Below are positions 19,257-27,562 of a stretch of 64,000 nucleotides of DNA, one piece after another. The stretch is from NCBI RefSeq assembly GCF_026738875.1, contig NZ_JAPQFJ010000002.1, positions 62,001 to 126,000 on the forward strand. Reading direction: 5' to 3'. The translations under genes and the position numbers were made by a program. Source of the stretch: Clostridium brassicae (GTDB taxonomy: Bacteria; Bacillota; Clostridia; Clostridiales; Clostridiaceae). Below the pieces are notes generated by a model. The model ran no database searches and was not told the origin of the DNA. It saw nothing but the letters and a program-made list of their open reading frames with translations. The first letter of the stretch is position 1. Each line of letters begins with the position of its first letter.

Positions 19257-19634
19257 ATGAAAGAAGAAATATCAAGAATTTTAAAAATGCTAGATGATGG
19301 TAAAATCGATTCTGAAAAAGCGGCTGAACTAATTTCAGCGATAAAAGGGGGAGAAAAATTAGAACAGCCTATTAATTTATCTAAATCATCAGAGCAAGAG
19401 AAGATGTTAAAGATTAAAGTAAAATCAAAAAATGGTGATAATGTGGATATTAAATTATCTATAGCTTTTGTAAAAGGTATGTTAGGGATTGCTGGTAAAA
19501 TACCTGGAATTAATAAAAATAATATAAATATAGATCCTGAAATTATTCTGAATGCTATAGATAACAATATGCAGGGAAAAATTGTAGATGTTCATAGTTC
19601 TGATGGGGATATTGTGGAGGTTGTTATAGAATAG
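19257..19634 (+). CDS. Small SHOCT-like/YvlB-N-like protein
   Basis: A 125-residue protein. Residues 1-30 form the same helix pair as the end of the DUF2089 protein (EEISRILKMLDDGKIDSEKAAELISAI), a motif found at the N-terminus of envelope-stress proteins such as YvlB. The rest is a small beta domain ending DIVEVVIE. The start at 19257 lies 6-8 bp after GGGGG; an upstream in-frame ATG would overlap that site. Function unknown; possibly a membrane-stress partner of the DUF2089 regulator. Confidence 0.75.
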   Translation: MKEEISRILKMLDDGKIDSEKAAELISAIKGGEKLEQPINLSKSSEQEKMLKIKVKSKNGDNVDIKLSIAFVKGMLGIAGKIPGINKNNINIDPEIILNAIDNNMQGKIVDVHSSDGDIVEVVIE

Positions 19635-19638
19635 AATT

Positions 19639-19893
19639 ATGAAAATATATATTAAACAAAAAGGCCGAAGAAGTTTATTTATCCCAGTACCATTTTTGAT
19701 TTTAAAAATTATTCTTAATAATAGGTTGAAAAAGTTTGTGTTGAGATATACTAAAGGTGAATATGTGAAATATATGGAGTCTATAGATTTTAGAGAAATA
19801 TATAATGTTTTAAAGATACTAAGATCTTATAAAGGACTTGAAATGGTTAATGTTAAAGATAAAGAACAAAATATAGTAAAGATAGTTATCTAA
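19639..19893 (+). CDS. Small protein of unknown function
   Basis: 84 residues, basic at the start and hydrophobic at about 13-27, then a mixed charged region ending NIVKIVI. The start lies 4 bp after the preceding stop, so translation is probably coupled. No family is recognised. Its end (VNVKDKEQNIVKIVI) resembles in style the end of the preceding protein (VHSSDGDIVEVVIE), suggesting a related small domain. Confidence 0.6.
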   Translation: MKIYIKQKGRRSLFIPVPFLILKIILNNRLKKFVLRYTKGEYVKYMESIDFREIYNVLKILRSYKGLEMVNVKDKEQNIVKIVI

Positions 19894-19905
19894 AGGTGTT
19901 TAAGA

Positions 19906-19952
19906 AAGGTTTAAAATAATACAGAAAATAGTGTTATTTTAAACCTTAGTTT
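19906..19952 (+). terminator. Terminator after the small-gene cluster
   Basis: AAGGTTTAAAATAAT (19906-19920) pairs with TTATTTTAAACCTT (19934-19947), followed by AGTTTTATT. Confidence 0.75.
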
Positions 19953-19978
19953 TATTATAAAATGGAAAATTGCTCATA

Positions 19979-20007
19979 TTGTTATATTGCAAAATATGTA
20001 ATATAAT
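19979..20007 (+). promoter_or_regulatory. Promoter of glmM
   Basis: TTGTTA, 17 bp, TATAAT (20002-20007). A start near 20014 gives a leader of about 280 nt, which contains the structured element below. Confidence 0.6.
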
Positions 20008-20030
20008 AAAAGTTGTATGTAAAAATTTTG

Positions 20031-20245
20031 TTGAAGATTTATCCGATGTCTATCCATTTTGATACTCATATTTTCTTTAAAATGTGAGTAAAGAATGGCA
20101 CGATCCTGGATAACGGTTTCTACTGAAGGATAACGACTTCTAAGGGGTAAAACTCCTAAGAATTCTGTTAATAATTTTCAGATGGAGTAAAAACTCTACC
20201 TGAGACTAAGAAGCCTGTTTATTCTAAAATAGGACAAACCTTCAA
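20031..20245 (+). ncRNA. Candidate structured leader RNA of glmM
   Basis: The region is closed by TTGAAG (20031-20036) with CTTCAA (20240-20245), then TGTC/GACA and TAT/ATA pairs. Inside are a long hairpin (CCATT...AATGG enclosing ACTCATATTTT/AAAATGTGAGT), the helix GGTTTC/GAAGCC, and the hairpin TCAG-TGGAGT / ACTCTACCTGA. A related element lies before cdaA at 11284-11402 with the same ordered blocks. No terminator follows before the glmM start, so any control would act on translation. I do not recognise it as one of the common riboswitch classes. Confidence 0.55.
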
Positions 20246-20293
20246 AGAAATAATTTGAAAATAATAATGTGAAAAATAAAGTGAGGTAACAAT

Positions 20294-21640
20294 ATGAGTA
20301 GATTATTCGGAACAGATGGAGTTAGAGGAATAGCCAATAAAGAGTTAACAGCAGACCTTGCATATAAACTAGGAAGAGCAGGAGCATTTGTGCTTACAGA
20401 AGGGGCTCATAAGCCTAAAATATTAGTAGGTATGGATACAAGAGTATCAGGAGATATGTTAGAGTCAGCTCTTGTAGCAGGAATATTATCAGTAGGTGCA
20501 GAAGCAATTTGTGTTGGGATTGTTCCAACACCGGCTATAGCTTATCTTACAAGAAAGTATAAGGCAGATGCAGGTGTTGTTATATCTGCTTCACATAATC
20601 CAGTAGAATATAATGGGATAAAATTTTTTAATAGTCAAGGATATAAACTTAAGGATGAACTAGAAGATAGAATTCAAAGTGTAATAGAAAGTGATTTTAA
20701 GGGGGTTCCATCACCTATAGGGGAGGAACTTGGCAGAAAAGTAATTGAAGATGGAGCAATAGAGGACTATATAGAATTTGCAAAATCTACAATAGATGTA
20801 GATTTAAAGGGCCTTAAGGTTGCTCTTGATTGCGCAAATGGAGCATCTTATGAAACATCTGTTGAAACTTTTAGAGAGCTTGGTGCAGAGGTCGTAGTTA
20901 TAAATAATGACCCAGATGGAGTAAACATTAATAAAAATTGTGGATCAACTCATCCAGAAGAGTTAATGGATTATGTAGTTAAAAAAGGTTGTGATTTAGG
21001 ACTTGCCTTCGATGGAGATGCAGATAGATGTCTTGCAGTAGATGAAAAAGGAAATCTTATAGATGGTGATTTTATAATTGCAATATGTGCAAAACATTTA
21101 AAAGAAGAAGGTAAGCTTAAAGATAATATGGCAGTTGTAACTGTAATGAGTAATTTAGGACTTGATATTGCTTTTAAAAAAGAAGGAATATCAACAATAA
21201 AAACTAAAGTAGGGGACAGATATGTTCTTGAAGAGATGGTGAAAGATGGGTATGTACTGGGCGGAGAACAATCAGGACATGTAATATTCTTAGACTTTAA
21301 TACAACAGGAGATGGACTTGTAACTGGCTTACAGGTTGCCTCAATTGTAAAGAAAAGCGGAAAGAAATTATCAGATTTAGCTTCAATTATGACAAAGCTT
21401 CCACAAGTTTTAGTAAATGCAAAAATACCTAATGATAAAAAAGATATACATGAAAAAGACGAAGAGATTATAGCAGAAATAAAGAAAATGGAAGCCAAAT
21501 TAGATGGTTGTGGAAGAGTGCTGATAAGACCTTCAGGGACAGAACCATTAGTTAGAGTTATGCTTGAAGGGAAAAATCAAGAAGAATTAGATACTATGGC
21601 ACATGCTCTTGCAGAGTTAATTGAGAAAAAAGCAAATTAA
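20294..21640 (+). CDS. glmM: Phosphoglucosamine mutase
   Basis: GlmM converts glucosamine-6-phosphate to glucosamine-1-phosphate for UDP-GlcNAc and peptidoglycan synthesis. The 448-residue protein has the usual length and starts [12 protein letters not shown]. Its phosphoserine loop is ISASHNP (S100), the magnesium site is FDGDADR (about 240) and the sugar-phosphate loop is RPSGTEP near the end. GTGAGG precedes the ATG. It lies upstream of glmS, which makes its substrate, but a terminator and a new promoter separate them. Confidence 0.97.
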   Translation: MSRLFGTDGVRGIANKELTADLAYKLGRAGAFVLTEGAHKPKILVGMDTRVSGDMLESALVAGILSVGAEAICVGIVPTPAIAYLTRKYKADAGVVISASHNPVEYNGIKFFNSQGYKLKDELEDRIQSVIESDFKGVPSPIGEELGRKVIEDGAIEDYIEFAKSTIDVDLKGLKVALDCANGASYETSVETFRELGAEVVVINNDPDGVNINKNCGSTHPEELMDYVVKKGCDLGLAFDGDADRCLAVDEKGNLIDGDFIIAICAKHLKEEGKLKDNMAVVTVMSNLGLDIAFKKEGISTIKTKVGDRYVLEEMVKDGYVLGGEQSGHVIFLDFNTTGDGLVTGLQVASIVKKSGKKLSDLASIMTKLPQVLVNAKIPNDKKDIHEKDEEIIAEIKKMEAKLDGCGRVLIRPSGTEPLVRVMLEGKNQEELDTMAHALAELIEKKAN

Positions 21641-21652
21641 TAATATAAATTA

Positions 21653-21704
21653 ATCAAAATACAGTAAATGGTAATCATATTGATTTCATTTACTGTATTT
21701 TGAT
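21653..21704 (+). terminator. Terminator of glmM
   Basis: An 18-bp stem: ATCAAAATACAGTAAATG (21653-21670) pairs with CATTTACTGTATTTTGAT (21687-21704). The T-rich 3' arm itself supplies the U tract. Confidence 0.8.
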
Positions 21705-21772
21705 ATAAAGTTATAAATTGTTTTTATAATGTTTAATATTTATGAATTAATTATGAAACAAAATTAATTTTA

Positions 21773-21801
21773 TTGACGTATAATATATTGTCAAATATAA
21801 T
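21773..21801 (+). promoter_or_regulatory. Promoter of glmS
   Basis: TTGACG (21773-21778), a 17-bp spacer and TATAAT (21796-21801) form a near-perfect sigma-A promoter. The start would be near 21808, about 55 nt before the ribozyme cleavage site. Confidence 0.82.
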
Positions 21802-21861
21802 ATTAAGGAAGCTTGTAAGTAATATACTTTTAGTCGAAAGGGGGACAGGTAGTTACAATAA

Positions 21862-22316
21862 AAGCGCCAGAACTTAAGTAGAGTCAATAAAATCAATTCT
21901 GTTTAGGTTAACGCCTGGCTGAGTTGGTATTGGTTAAAAGGAAACTCAAGTTAACACTTGAGTAAGTTCGTCTAACCAAATCATAGATTTTTAGGAAAAT
22001 AAAGGAACTCCACAGCATAGCTGAGGAGTAAGCGACCATTACAAAATCAAAGATTTAGAGGAATAAAGGAAACTCAAGTTAACACTTGAGTAAGTTCGTC
22101 TAACCAAATCACAGATTTGGAGAGGAAAAAGGAAACTCAAGTTAATACTTGAGTAAGTTCGTCTAACCAAATCATAGATTTGGAGACTCACTTAAGTTGA
22201 CGAGGTTGGGGAGTATCGAGGATTCGGCGGATGCCCTACGGTAAGGTACTACCGTTAGAGACTAGTAAAGCTGAAAAGTGATTTTTAGTACAAATCTAGT
22301 TGGGTACTGTATGTAT
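21862..22316 (+). ncRNA. glmS ribozyme with a repeat-filled P1 helix
   Basis: The conserved core is clear. AAGCGCCAGAAC begins the ribozyme, with cleavage expected between A21863 and G21864. P1 is formed by AACTTAAGT and GAGTC (21871-21885) pairing with GACTC and ACTTAAGTT (22185-22198). TGACGAGG, TATCGAGG, TTCGGCGGATGCCCT, the P3 stem CGGTA/TACCG and the P4 arm with GTAAA...GTGA follow. It senses glucosamine-6-phosphate and cuts its own mRNA, lowering GlmS. Unusually, about 300 nt lie inside P1, mostly four tandem 64-bp repeats. The 3' boundary is approximate. Confidence 0.93.
21937..22190 (+). repeat. Four tandem 64-bp hairpin repeats inside ribozyme P1
   Basis: Units begin AAAGGAA(A)CTC at 21937, 22001, 22065 and 22128 (spacing 64, 64, 63). 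Units 1, 3 and 4 are almost identical, each with hairpin ACTCAAGT-TAAC-ACTTGAGT (TAAT loop in unit 4), a linker GTTCGTCTAACC and hairpin CCAAATC/GATTTGG (partly opened in unit 1). Unit 2 has a different first stem, CTCC..AGC/GCT..GGAG, yet the same shape, indicating selection on structure. Confidence 0.85.
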
Positions 22317-22504
22317 GATTAAATATAAGCTTCTTTTTAATAAACAGGAATCTAGGCTTAAGATGATATTTTTATTTCATTTGAAGGCTAGAATCCATTA
22401 TCCAGGGTCGTAGCCATCTTAACTTAAACTTTTAAATAAGATTGGAGTTTTAGGGTGGGGAGACATTGGATAAATTCTATGATTACTAAAAGGAGAGCAT
22501 GATT
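22317..22504 (+). other. Leader between ribozyme and glmS
   Basis: This part holds a hairpin of GGAATCTAG (from 22348) with CTAGAATCC (to about 22397) but no U tract, and then the AGGAG ribosome site at 22491-22495. After ribozyme cleavage this leader would remain on the mRNA. Confidence 0.4.
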
Positions 22505-24331
22505 ATGTGTGGAATAGTAGGATATTTAGGAAAAAATAGAGCAGCAGATATTTTAATAGATGGTTTATCAAAGTTAGAGTATAGAGGATATGATTCGGCT
22601 GGAGTAGCTATTATTGAAAACAGTGATATAGATGTTAACAAGTGTAAGGGAAGACTTGCAAATTTACAAGAGAAGCTTAAAGAACATGTTTTAGATGGAA
22701 AGATAGGTATAGGTCATACAAGATGGGCAACTCATGGTGAACCATCTGATGTAAATTCTCATCCTCATACTAATGAAAGTGGTACTATAGCTGTAGTACA
22801 CAATGGGATTATTGAAAATTATCTTGTTTTAAGAGAATGGTTGTCATCAGAAGGATATAAATTTGTTTCAGAAACAGACACAGAAGTTATACCTCATCTT
22901 GTAGACTATTATTATGAAGGTGACCTTTTAGATGCTGTAATGAAAGCAGTTAAAAGAATGGAAGGTAGTTATGCTATAGGTGTAATTTGCAAAGATGAAC
23001 CAAATAAACTTATAGCTGTTAGAAAAGATAGTCCATTAATTGTAGGTGTAGGTAAGGATGAAAGCTTTATAGCTTCAGATATACCAGCAGTTTTAAATTA
23101 CACAAGAGATGTATATTTACTTGAAGATAATGAATTTGTACTTATCGAAGATAAGGGAATAACTATATTAGATGAAAATAAGAAAAAGGTAGAAAAAGAA
23201 ATTTATCATGTAACATGGAATGCAGATGCTGCTGAAAAAGGTGGATATGAACACTTTATGTTAAAAGAAATTCATGAGCAGCCAAAAGCTATAAAAGATA
23301 CTTTAACTTCAAGAGTTGTTAAAGGACAAAAAATAAATTTAGATAGCATCAATATAACAAAAGAACAAATTCAAGATATAGATAAGATATATATAGTTGC
23401 ATGTGGAACTGCATATCATGCAGGATTAGTAGGAAAAACTGCTATAGAGAAGTTGGCTAAAGTACCAGTTGAAGTTGAAGTTGCTTCAGAATTTAGATAT
23501 AGAGAACCATTGATTAACGAAAGAACTTTAATGATTGTTATAAGCCAATCAGGAGAAACAGCAGATACTCTTGCTGCATTAAGATTAGCTAAAGCTGAAA
23601 ATGCTAGAGTTATAGCTGTTACAAATGTAGTTGGAAGTTCAGTTTCAAGAGAAGCAGATGATGTTTTATACACATGGGCAGGACCAGAAATTGCAGTAGC
23701 TTCAACTAAAGCTTATGTAACTCAGCTTATAGCAATGTATATAATAGCTTTATACTTTGCGGAAAATAAAGGGTCTATTAGACAATCAGAAATAGATAAG
23801 ATTAAATGCGGATTATTAAATCTTTCAGAAGAAGCTGCAGAAGTATTAAATCAAAAAGATATTATAAAAGACTTTGCGAAGAAAATTTGTAACGATAAGG
23901 ATATGTATTTCTTAGGAAGAGGGCTTGACTATGCTGTTGCTTTGGAAGGTTCATTAAAGCTTAAGGAGATATCTTATATACATTCAGAGGCATATGCAGG
24001 TGGAGAATTAAAACATGGACCAATTGCTTTAATAGAAAAAGGAACAAAGGTAATAGCACTTGCAACTCAAGAACATTTATTTGACAAGATGTTAAGTAAT
24101 ATAAAAGAAGTTAAAACAAGAGGTGCTAATGTTATAGCTATTGCTATGGAAGGACATGATGTAATAGAGAAAACAGTTGATTCAGCAATATATATACCAA
24201 GAGTTAAATCTTTATTAGCTCCAATACTTTCAGTTATTCCTCTTCAATTGTTATCTTATTATGTTTCAATTGAAAAAGGATGCGACGTAGATAAACCAAG
24301 GAATTTAGCAAAATCAGTAACGGTTGAATAA
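22505..24331 (+). CDS. glmS: Glutamine-fructose-6-phosphate aminotransferase
   Basis: GlmS makes glucosamine-6-phosphate from fructose-6-phosphate and glutamine, the first step of UDP-GlcNAc synthesis. The start at 22505 gives MCGIVGYLG, so that after loss of Met the catalytic cysteine is N-terminal, as the mechanism requires; an ATG two codons earlier would add MI. Length is 608 residues. The glutaminase domain (GHTRWATHG) is followed by two SIS domains (SQSGETADT; the C-terminal end reads DKPRNLAKSVTVE). A glmS ribozyme controls it. The 3' end is the attachment site for the Tn7-like element 20 bp beyond the stop. Confidence 0.98.
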   Translation: MCGIVGYLGKNRAADILIDGLSKLEYRGYDSAGVAIIENSDIDVNKCKGRLANLQEKLKEHVLDGKIGIGHTRWATHGEPSDVNSHPHTNESGTIAVVHNGIIENYLVLREWLSSEGYKFVSETDTEVIPHLVDYYYEGDLLDAVMKAVKRMEGSYAIGVICKDEPNKLIAVRKDSPLIVGVGKDESFIASDIPAVLNYTRDVYLLEDNEFVLIEDKGITILDENKKKVEKEIYHVTWNADAAEKGGYEHFMLKEIHEQPKAIKDTLTSRVVKGQKINLDSINITKEQIQDIDKIYIVACGTAYHAGLVGKTAIEKLAKVPVEVEVASEFRYREPLINERTLMIVISQSGETADTLAALRLAKAENARVIAVTNVVGSSVSREADDVLYTWAGPEIAVASTKAYVTQLIAMYIIALYFAENKGSIRQSEIDKIKCGLLNLSEEAAEVLNQKDIIKDFAKKICNDKDMYFLGRGLDYAVALEGSLKLKEISYIHSEAYAGGELKHGPIALIEKGTKVIALATQEHLFDKMLSNIKEVKTRGANVIAIAMEGHDVIEKTVDSAIYIPRVKSLLAPILSVIPLQLLSYYVSIEKGCDVDKPRNLAKSVTVE

Positions 24332-24350
24332 AAAAATTAGTATAATAAAG

Positions 24351-24355
24351 TTATC
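24351..24355 (+). repeat. Target-site duplication TTATC, glmS side
   Basis: TTATC directly precedes the TGT end of the transposon and is repeated directly after the far ACA end (39417-39421). Five base pairs is the Tn7-family duplication length. It lies 20-24 bp after the glmS stop, the attTn7 position. Confidence 0.95.
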
Positions 24356-24360
24356 TGTTG

Positions 24361-24440
24361 GTTTGAAAAAAAGTTAAACTATTTGAAAAAAAGTCAAACC
24401 GTTTGGAAAAAAGTTAAATCATTTGTAAAAAAGTTGAATC
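24361..24440 (+). repeat. Right-end TnsB sites: four abutting 20-bp repeats
   Basis: The 20-bp units at 24361, 24381, 24401 and 24421 follow (A/G)TTTGNAAAAAAGT(T/C)(A/G)A(A)(C/T). The first and second are closest to the terminal inverted repeat. In Tn7 the right end likewise has four overlapping TnsB sites. Confidence 0.9.
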
Positions 24441-24463
24441 AAAATAATAATTAGATATATACT
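24434..24463 (+). promoter_or_regulatory. Possible tnsA promoter overlapping the fourth TnsB site
   Basis: TTGAAT (24434-24439, inside TnsB site 4), an 18-bp spacer and TATACT (24458-24463). If real, TnsB bound to the end would repress its own operon, as known for Tn7. An imperfect palindrome (24457-24467 with 24476-24486, 10 of 11 pairs) covers the -10 box. Confidence 0.45.
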
Positions 24464-24511
24464 ATACCTAGAGAAGTATAGTGTATAAATAATAAAAGAA
24501 TATAAAAGTAC

Positions 24512-24563
24512 AAAGACTATGCACTCTCATTTATTTAGAGATTGTGTAGTCTTTATTTTTTAG
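24512..24563 (+). terminator. Terminator between glmS and tnsA
   Basis: AAAGACTATGCA...CTCT (24512-24527) pairs with AGAG...TGTGTAGTCTTT (24537-24554), followed by ATTTTTTA and then directly by the tnsA ribosome site. It would stop read-through from glmS, whose own terminator was displaced by the insertion; it may also attenuate tns expression. Confidence 0.75.
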
Positions 24564-24575
24564 GGGTGTATTAAA

Positions 24576-25412
24576 ATGGCTAAAAGAAAAAGAAGTATAA
24601 ATATAGATAAAATGATTAAAGAAGGACGAGGACAGGGTAGTGGATCAGAATATAAGCCTTGGATTAAGATACAAGATGTACCATCATTGGGTAGAGTCAC
24701 AAGATTAAAAGGCATAAAAACGAAAAGACAACATGAGTTTTTATCAGATATGGAAAGAAACTACTTTTATTTTTTGGAATTTTCAGATTCAGTAGCAGAC
24801 ATAAGGGAACAATTCCCATTATTACCATTAGAAGACACTATCCTTATAGCAGAAGAATTAGGATTAGAGCATCCTAAAAACCCTACAACTGGTGAATTTA
24901 TAGTTATAACTACAGATTTTTTTATAAATATAAAAAATAATAATGAATTTTATGAGGTTGCAAGAACAATAAAAGCAAAAGATGAGCTTATGAATAGAAG
25001 GATATTAGAAAAGTTTGAAATTGAGAGAATGTATTGGAAAAAGAGAAATATAGATTGGGGTATAGTTACAGAAAATGAAATAGATAAAATTATAGCTAAT
25101 AATATAAGCTTTGTTCATGCTTATAATGATATAACACATTTAGATTGTTTTAATGAAATAAATAAAATAGATCTTCAAGATTTAGTATATGAGTTTATAA
25201 AAAGAATATTAGATAGTAACAGGGGTATGAGAACTATTTGTAGTCAGTTTGATAATGATATGAGTTTAGAAAAGGGAAGTGGATTAAGTATTTTTAAATA
25301 TTTAATCATTAATAAAATTATCAATATAGATATAACTGAAAAAATAGATATTAATAATATAGTTCCAGTTAGCGTAAAGGAAGAATCGATTAAAAAGGTG
25401 GGAGTAATATGA
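24576..25412 (+). CDS. tnsA: TnsA, transposon 5'-end endonuclease
   Basis: TnsA cuts the 5' ends of the element so that, with TnsB, it leaves by cut-and-paste. The 278-residue protein matches Tn7 TnsA in length and in the nuclease motifs: E60 in DMERNYFYFLEF, the IREQFPLLP strand, D114 in TTDFF, K133 in TIKAKD, and E150 in EKFEIERMYW. The C-terminal half is the winged-helix region. The stop overlaps the tnsB start by 4 bp. Preceded by AGGGGTG. Confidence 0.95.
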   Translation: MAKRKRSINIDKMIKEGRGQGSGSEYKPWIKIQDVPSLGRVTRLKGIKTKRQHEFLSDMERNYFYFLEFSDSVADIREQFPLLPLEDTILIAEELGLEHPKNPTTGEFIVITTDFFINIKNNNEFYEVARTIKAKDELMNRRILEKFEIERMYWKKRNIDWGIVTENEIDKIIANNISFVHAYNDITHLDCFNEINKIDLQDLVYEFIKRILDSNRGMRTICSQFDNDMSLEKGSGLSIFKYLIINKIINIDITEKIDINNIVPVSVKEESIKKVGVI

Positions 25413-27562
25413 TAGCAATTAATTCTGTGTTTAAGTGTATAGGGGATAAACGAATCAGAATTATAGATATTATAAATGAGTTTGTGTATGTAGTAGATAT
25501 AGATGCTTCTACATCAATGCCACAAAAAGAACTTATAAAAACAATTGAAGAAGAAATGGATTGTGAAAAATTAATTTTAATTAAAGATCCTTTTGCAAAA
25601 ATAATTGATGAAGCTACTCTGTCAAAGGTTCAGACTTACAAGAGAGAAGAGGATTGGGATTTTATTTTAAAGTACTTAGAAGTAAATAAACGAAAACTTT
25701 TAGAAAAGAGTACAAGAAATGATACTCTTAAAGAAATAGCTGATTCAAGTGGCTTAAGTTTAAGTAAAGTTAAGAAAGTATTTAGTAGGTATTGGCAAAG
25801 AGGGATGAATAAAAATTCTTTGCTACCTGATTATAAAAATTCGGGTGGAAAGGGAAAAGATAAGAGTTTATCAAAAAATAAGGTTGGTAGACCTAAAAGA
25901 GTGAATTATAATGGTGAAATTATTGAAGGTATAAATATAACTGACGATGTTAAAACACATTTTCAAATTGTCATAAATAAATATTATAGAAATAAAAAGA
26001 AAATATCTTTAAAAGAAACCTATACCCTGATGTTAAGAGATTTTTATTCAGATAGCTATATAGAAGATAATGAAATAAAGCACAAAGTATGGGATGAATC
26101 AAGAATCCCAACTTATGATCAATTCTACTATTGGTTTAAAAAGTTAGAAGATCCTAAAAAGGATATTATTTTAAGAAACAGTTCAAAGGAATTTGAATTA
26201 AAGAACAGGCCAATACTAAGTAATTCTACAATAGAAACTAATGGACCTGGTACAAGATTTCAAATAGATGCAACTATAGCAGATATATATATAGTAAGTT
26301 CTTTAAACAGAAACAGGATAATTGGAAGACCGGTAGTATATGCAATTATAGATGTTTTTTCAAGATTAATTACAGGAATTTATGTAGGATTAGAAGGACC
26401 TTCTTGGATTGGAGCTATGATGGCTTTAGATAATATGATATCAGATAAAGTTGAGTTTTGTAAAAAATATAATGTTGAAATAACGGAAGAACAATGGCCT
26501 TCAAAACATTTGCCAGAAATAATTATTGCTGATAGAGGAGAATTTGAAGGATATTCTGTAGAAAATTTAATTAATAATTTGAATGTAAAAATAGAGAACA
26601 CATCTCCATACAGAGGAGATCTAAAAGGAATAGTGGAAAGAAATTTTAGAACAATTAATACAAAGATAAAGCATAAAGCCCCTGGAGCCATACAAAAGGA
26701 ATTTAGAGAAAGAGGAGATAGAGATTATAGATTAGATGCAACTCTTACTTTAGAGGAATTTACAACTATAGTTATAAAAATGGTAATCTATCATAATAAC
26801 AAAATGATAGATAAATATCCTATGGAAAAAGAAATGATTAAAGATGAGGTAACGCCAATACCTATAAAACTTTGGAGTTGGGGAATAGAAAATAAGAAAG
26901 GAAGATTAAGAGTTGTTGATTCAGAAAAATTTAGATTAAATATATTACCAAAAGGAAAAGGGAGCGTATCAAGAGCTGGAATAAGATTTAAAAATTTATA
27001 CTATGGTTCTAAGAAAGCTATAGAAGAACAATGGTTTATAAAATCAAAAGTTAGAAGTATAGAGATAGTTTATGACCCAAGAAATATGAATCAAATATAT
27101 ATTCCTTATGGGAATGGGATGGACTACGAAAAGTGTTATCTTTTAGAAGGCAGTACGCAATATAAGGATTGTATATTAGAAGAAATTATATTTAATGAAG
27201 AATTATCTTCGGAGCTAAAGGAACGGGAAAAAAATAAGCAAACTCAAATTAATATAGATTTAGATAAAGAAATAGAAAAAATAGTTAAAAAGGCTCAAAA
27301 GGAAAAACAGAAGTTTGTAAGTTATGATGAAAGTAAAAATAAAAAGTTAAAGGGAATAAGGAATAATAAAGCAGTTGAAAAGGAGATAAATAGGGTAGCT
27401 GAGTCATTTGATTTAGGAGAAGATAAGAAAGAATATAAAGAAAAGAATACAGTAATTGAATTACCTATAAATAAAGATAAACATAAATCTAATGAACTCA
27501 CTGGAAAGGCTAGGTTAATGGAAAAGTTAAGACAGAAAAGAGATGAGAAGCGTGAAAAATAA
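25409..27562 (+). CDS. tnsB: TnsB, DDE transposase
   Basis: TnsB binds the end repeats, cuts the 3' ends and joins them to target DNA. The 717-residue protein has D287 (FQIDATIADIY), D375 (IIADRGEFEG) and E410 (LKGIVERNFR). The intervals of 88 and 35 residues equal those of Tn7 TnsB (D273, D361, E396). An N-terminal helix-turn-helix part (about 85-135) and a basic C-terminal tail that would contact TnsC are visible. It overlaps tnsA by 4 bp and tnsC by 20 bp. Confidence 0.97.
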   Translation: MIAINSVFKCIGDKRIRIIDIINEFVYVVDIDASTSMPQKELIKTIEEEMDCEKLILIKDPFAKIIDEATLSKVQTYKREEDWDFILKYLEVNKRKLLEKSTRNDTLKEIADSSGLSLSKVKKVFSRYWQRGMNKNSLLPDYKNSGGKGKDKSLSKNKVGRPKRVNYNGEIIEGINITDDVKTHFQIVINKYYRNKKKISLKETYTLMLRDFYSDSYIEDNEIKHKVWDESRIPTYDQFYYWFKKLEDPKKDIILRNSSKEFELKNRPILSNSTIETNGPGTRFQIDATIADIYIVSSLNRNRIIGRPVVYAIIDVFSRLITGIYVGLEGPSWIGAMMALDNMISDKVEFCKKYNVEITEEQWPSKHLPEIIIADRGEFEGYSVENLINNLNVKIENTSPYRGDLKGIVERNFRTINTKIKHKAPGAIQKEFRERGDRDYRLDATLTLEEFTTIVIKMVIYHNNKMIDKYPMEKEMIKDEVTPIPIKLWSWGIENKKGRLRVVDSEKFRLNILPKGKGSVSRAGIRFKNLYYGSKKAIEEQWFIKSKVRSIEIVYDPRNMNQIYIPYGNGMDYEKCYLLEGSTQYKDCILEEIIFNEELSSELKEREKNKQTQINIDLDKEIEKIVKKAQKEKQKFVSYDESKNKKLKGIRNNKAVEKEINRVAESFDLGEDKKEYKEKNTVIELPINKDKHKSNELTGKARLMEKLRQKRDEKREK

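Noticed and set aside
21937-22190. Tandem 64-bp repeats considered as a CRISPR array
   Set aside because: The whole unit repeats, including what would be spacers, and no cas genes are nearby. The units sit inside a ribozyme helix.
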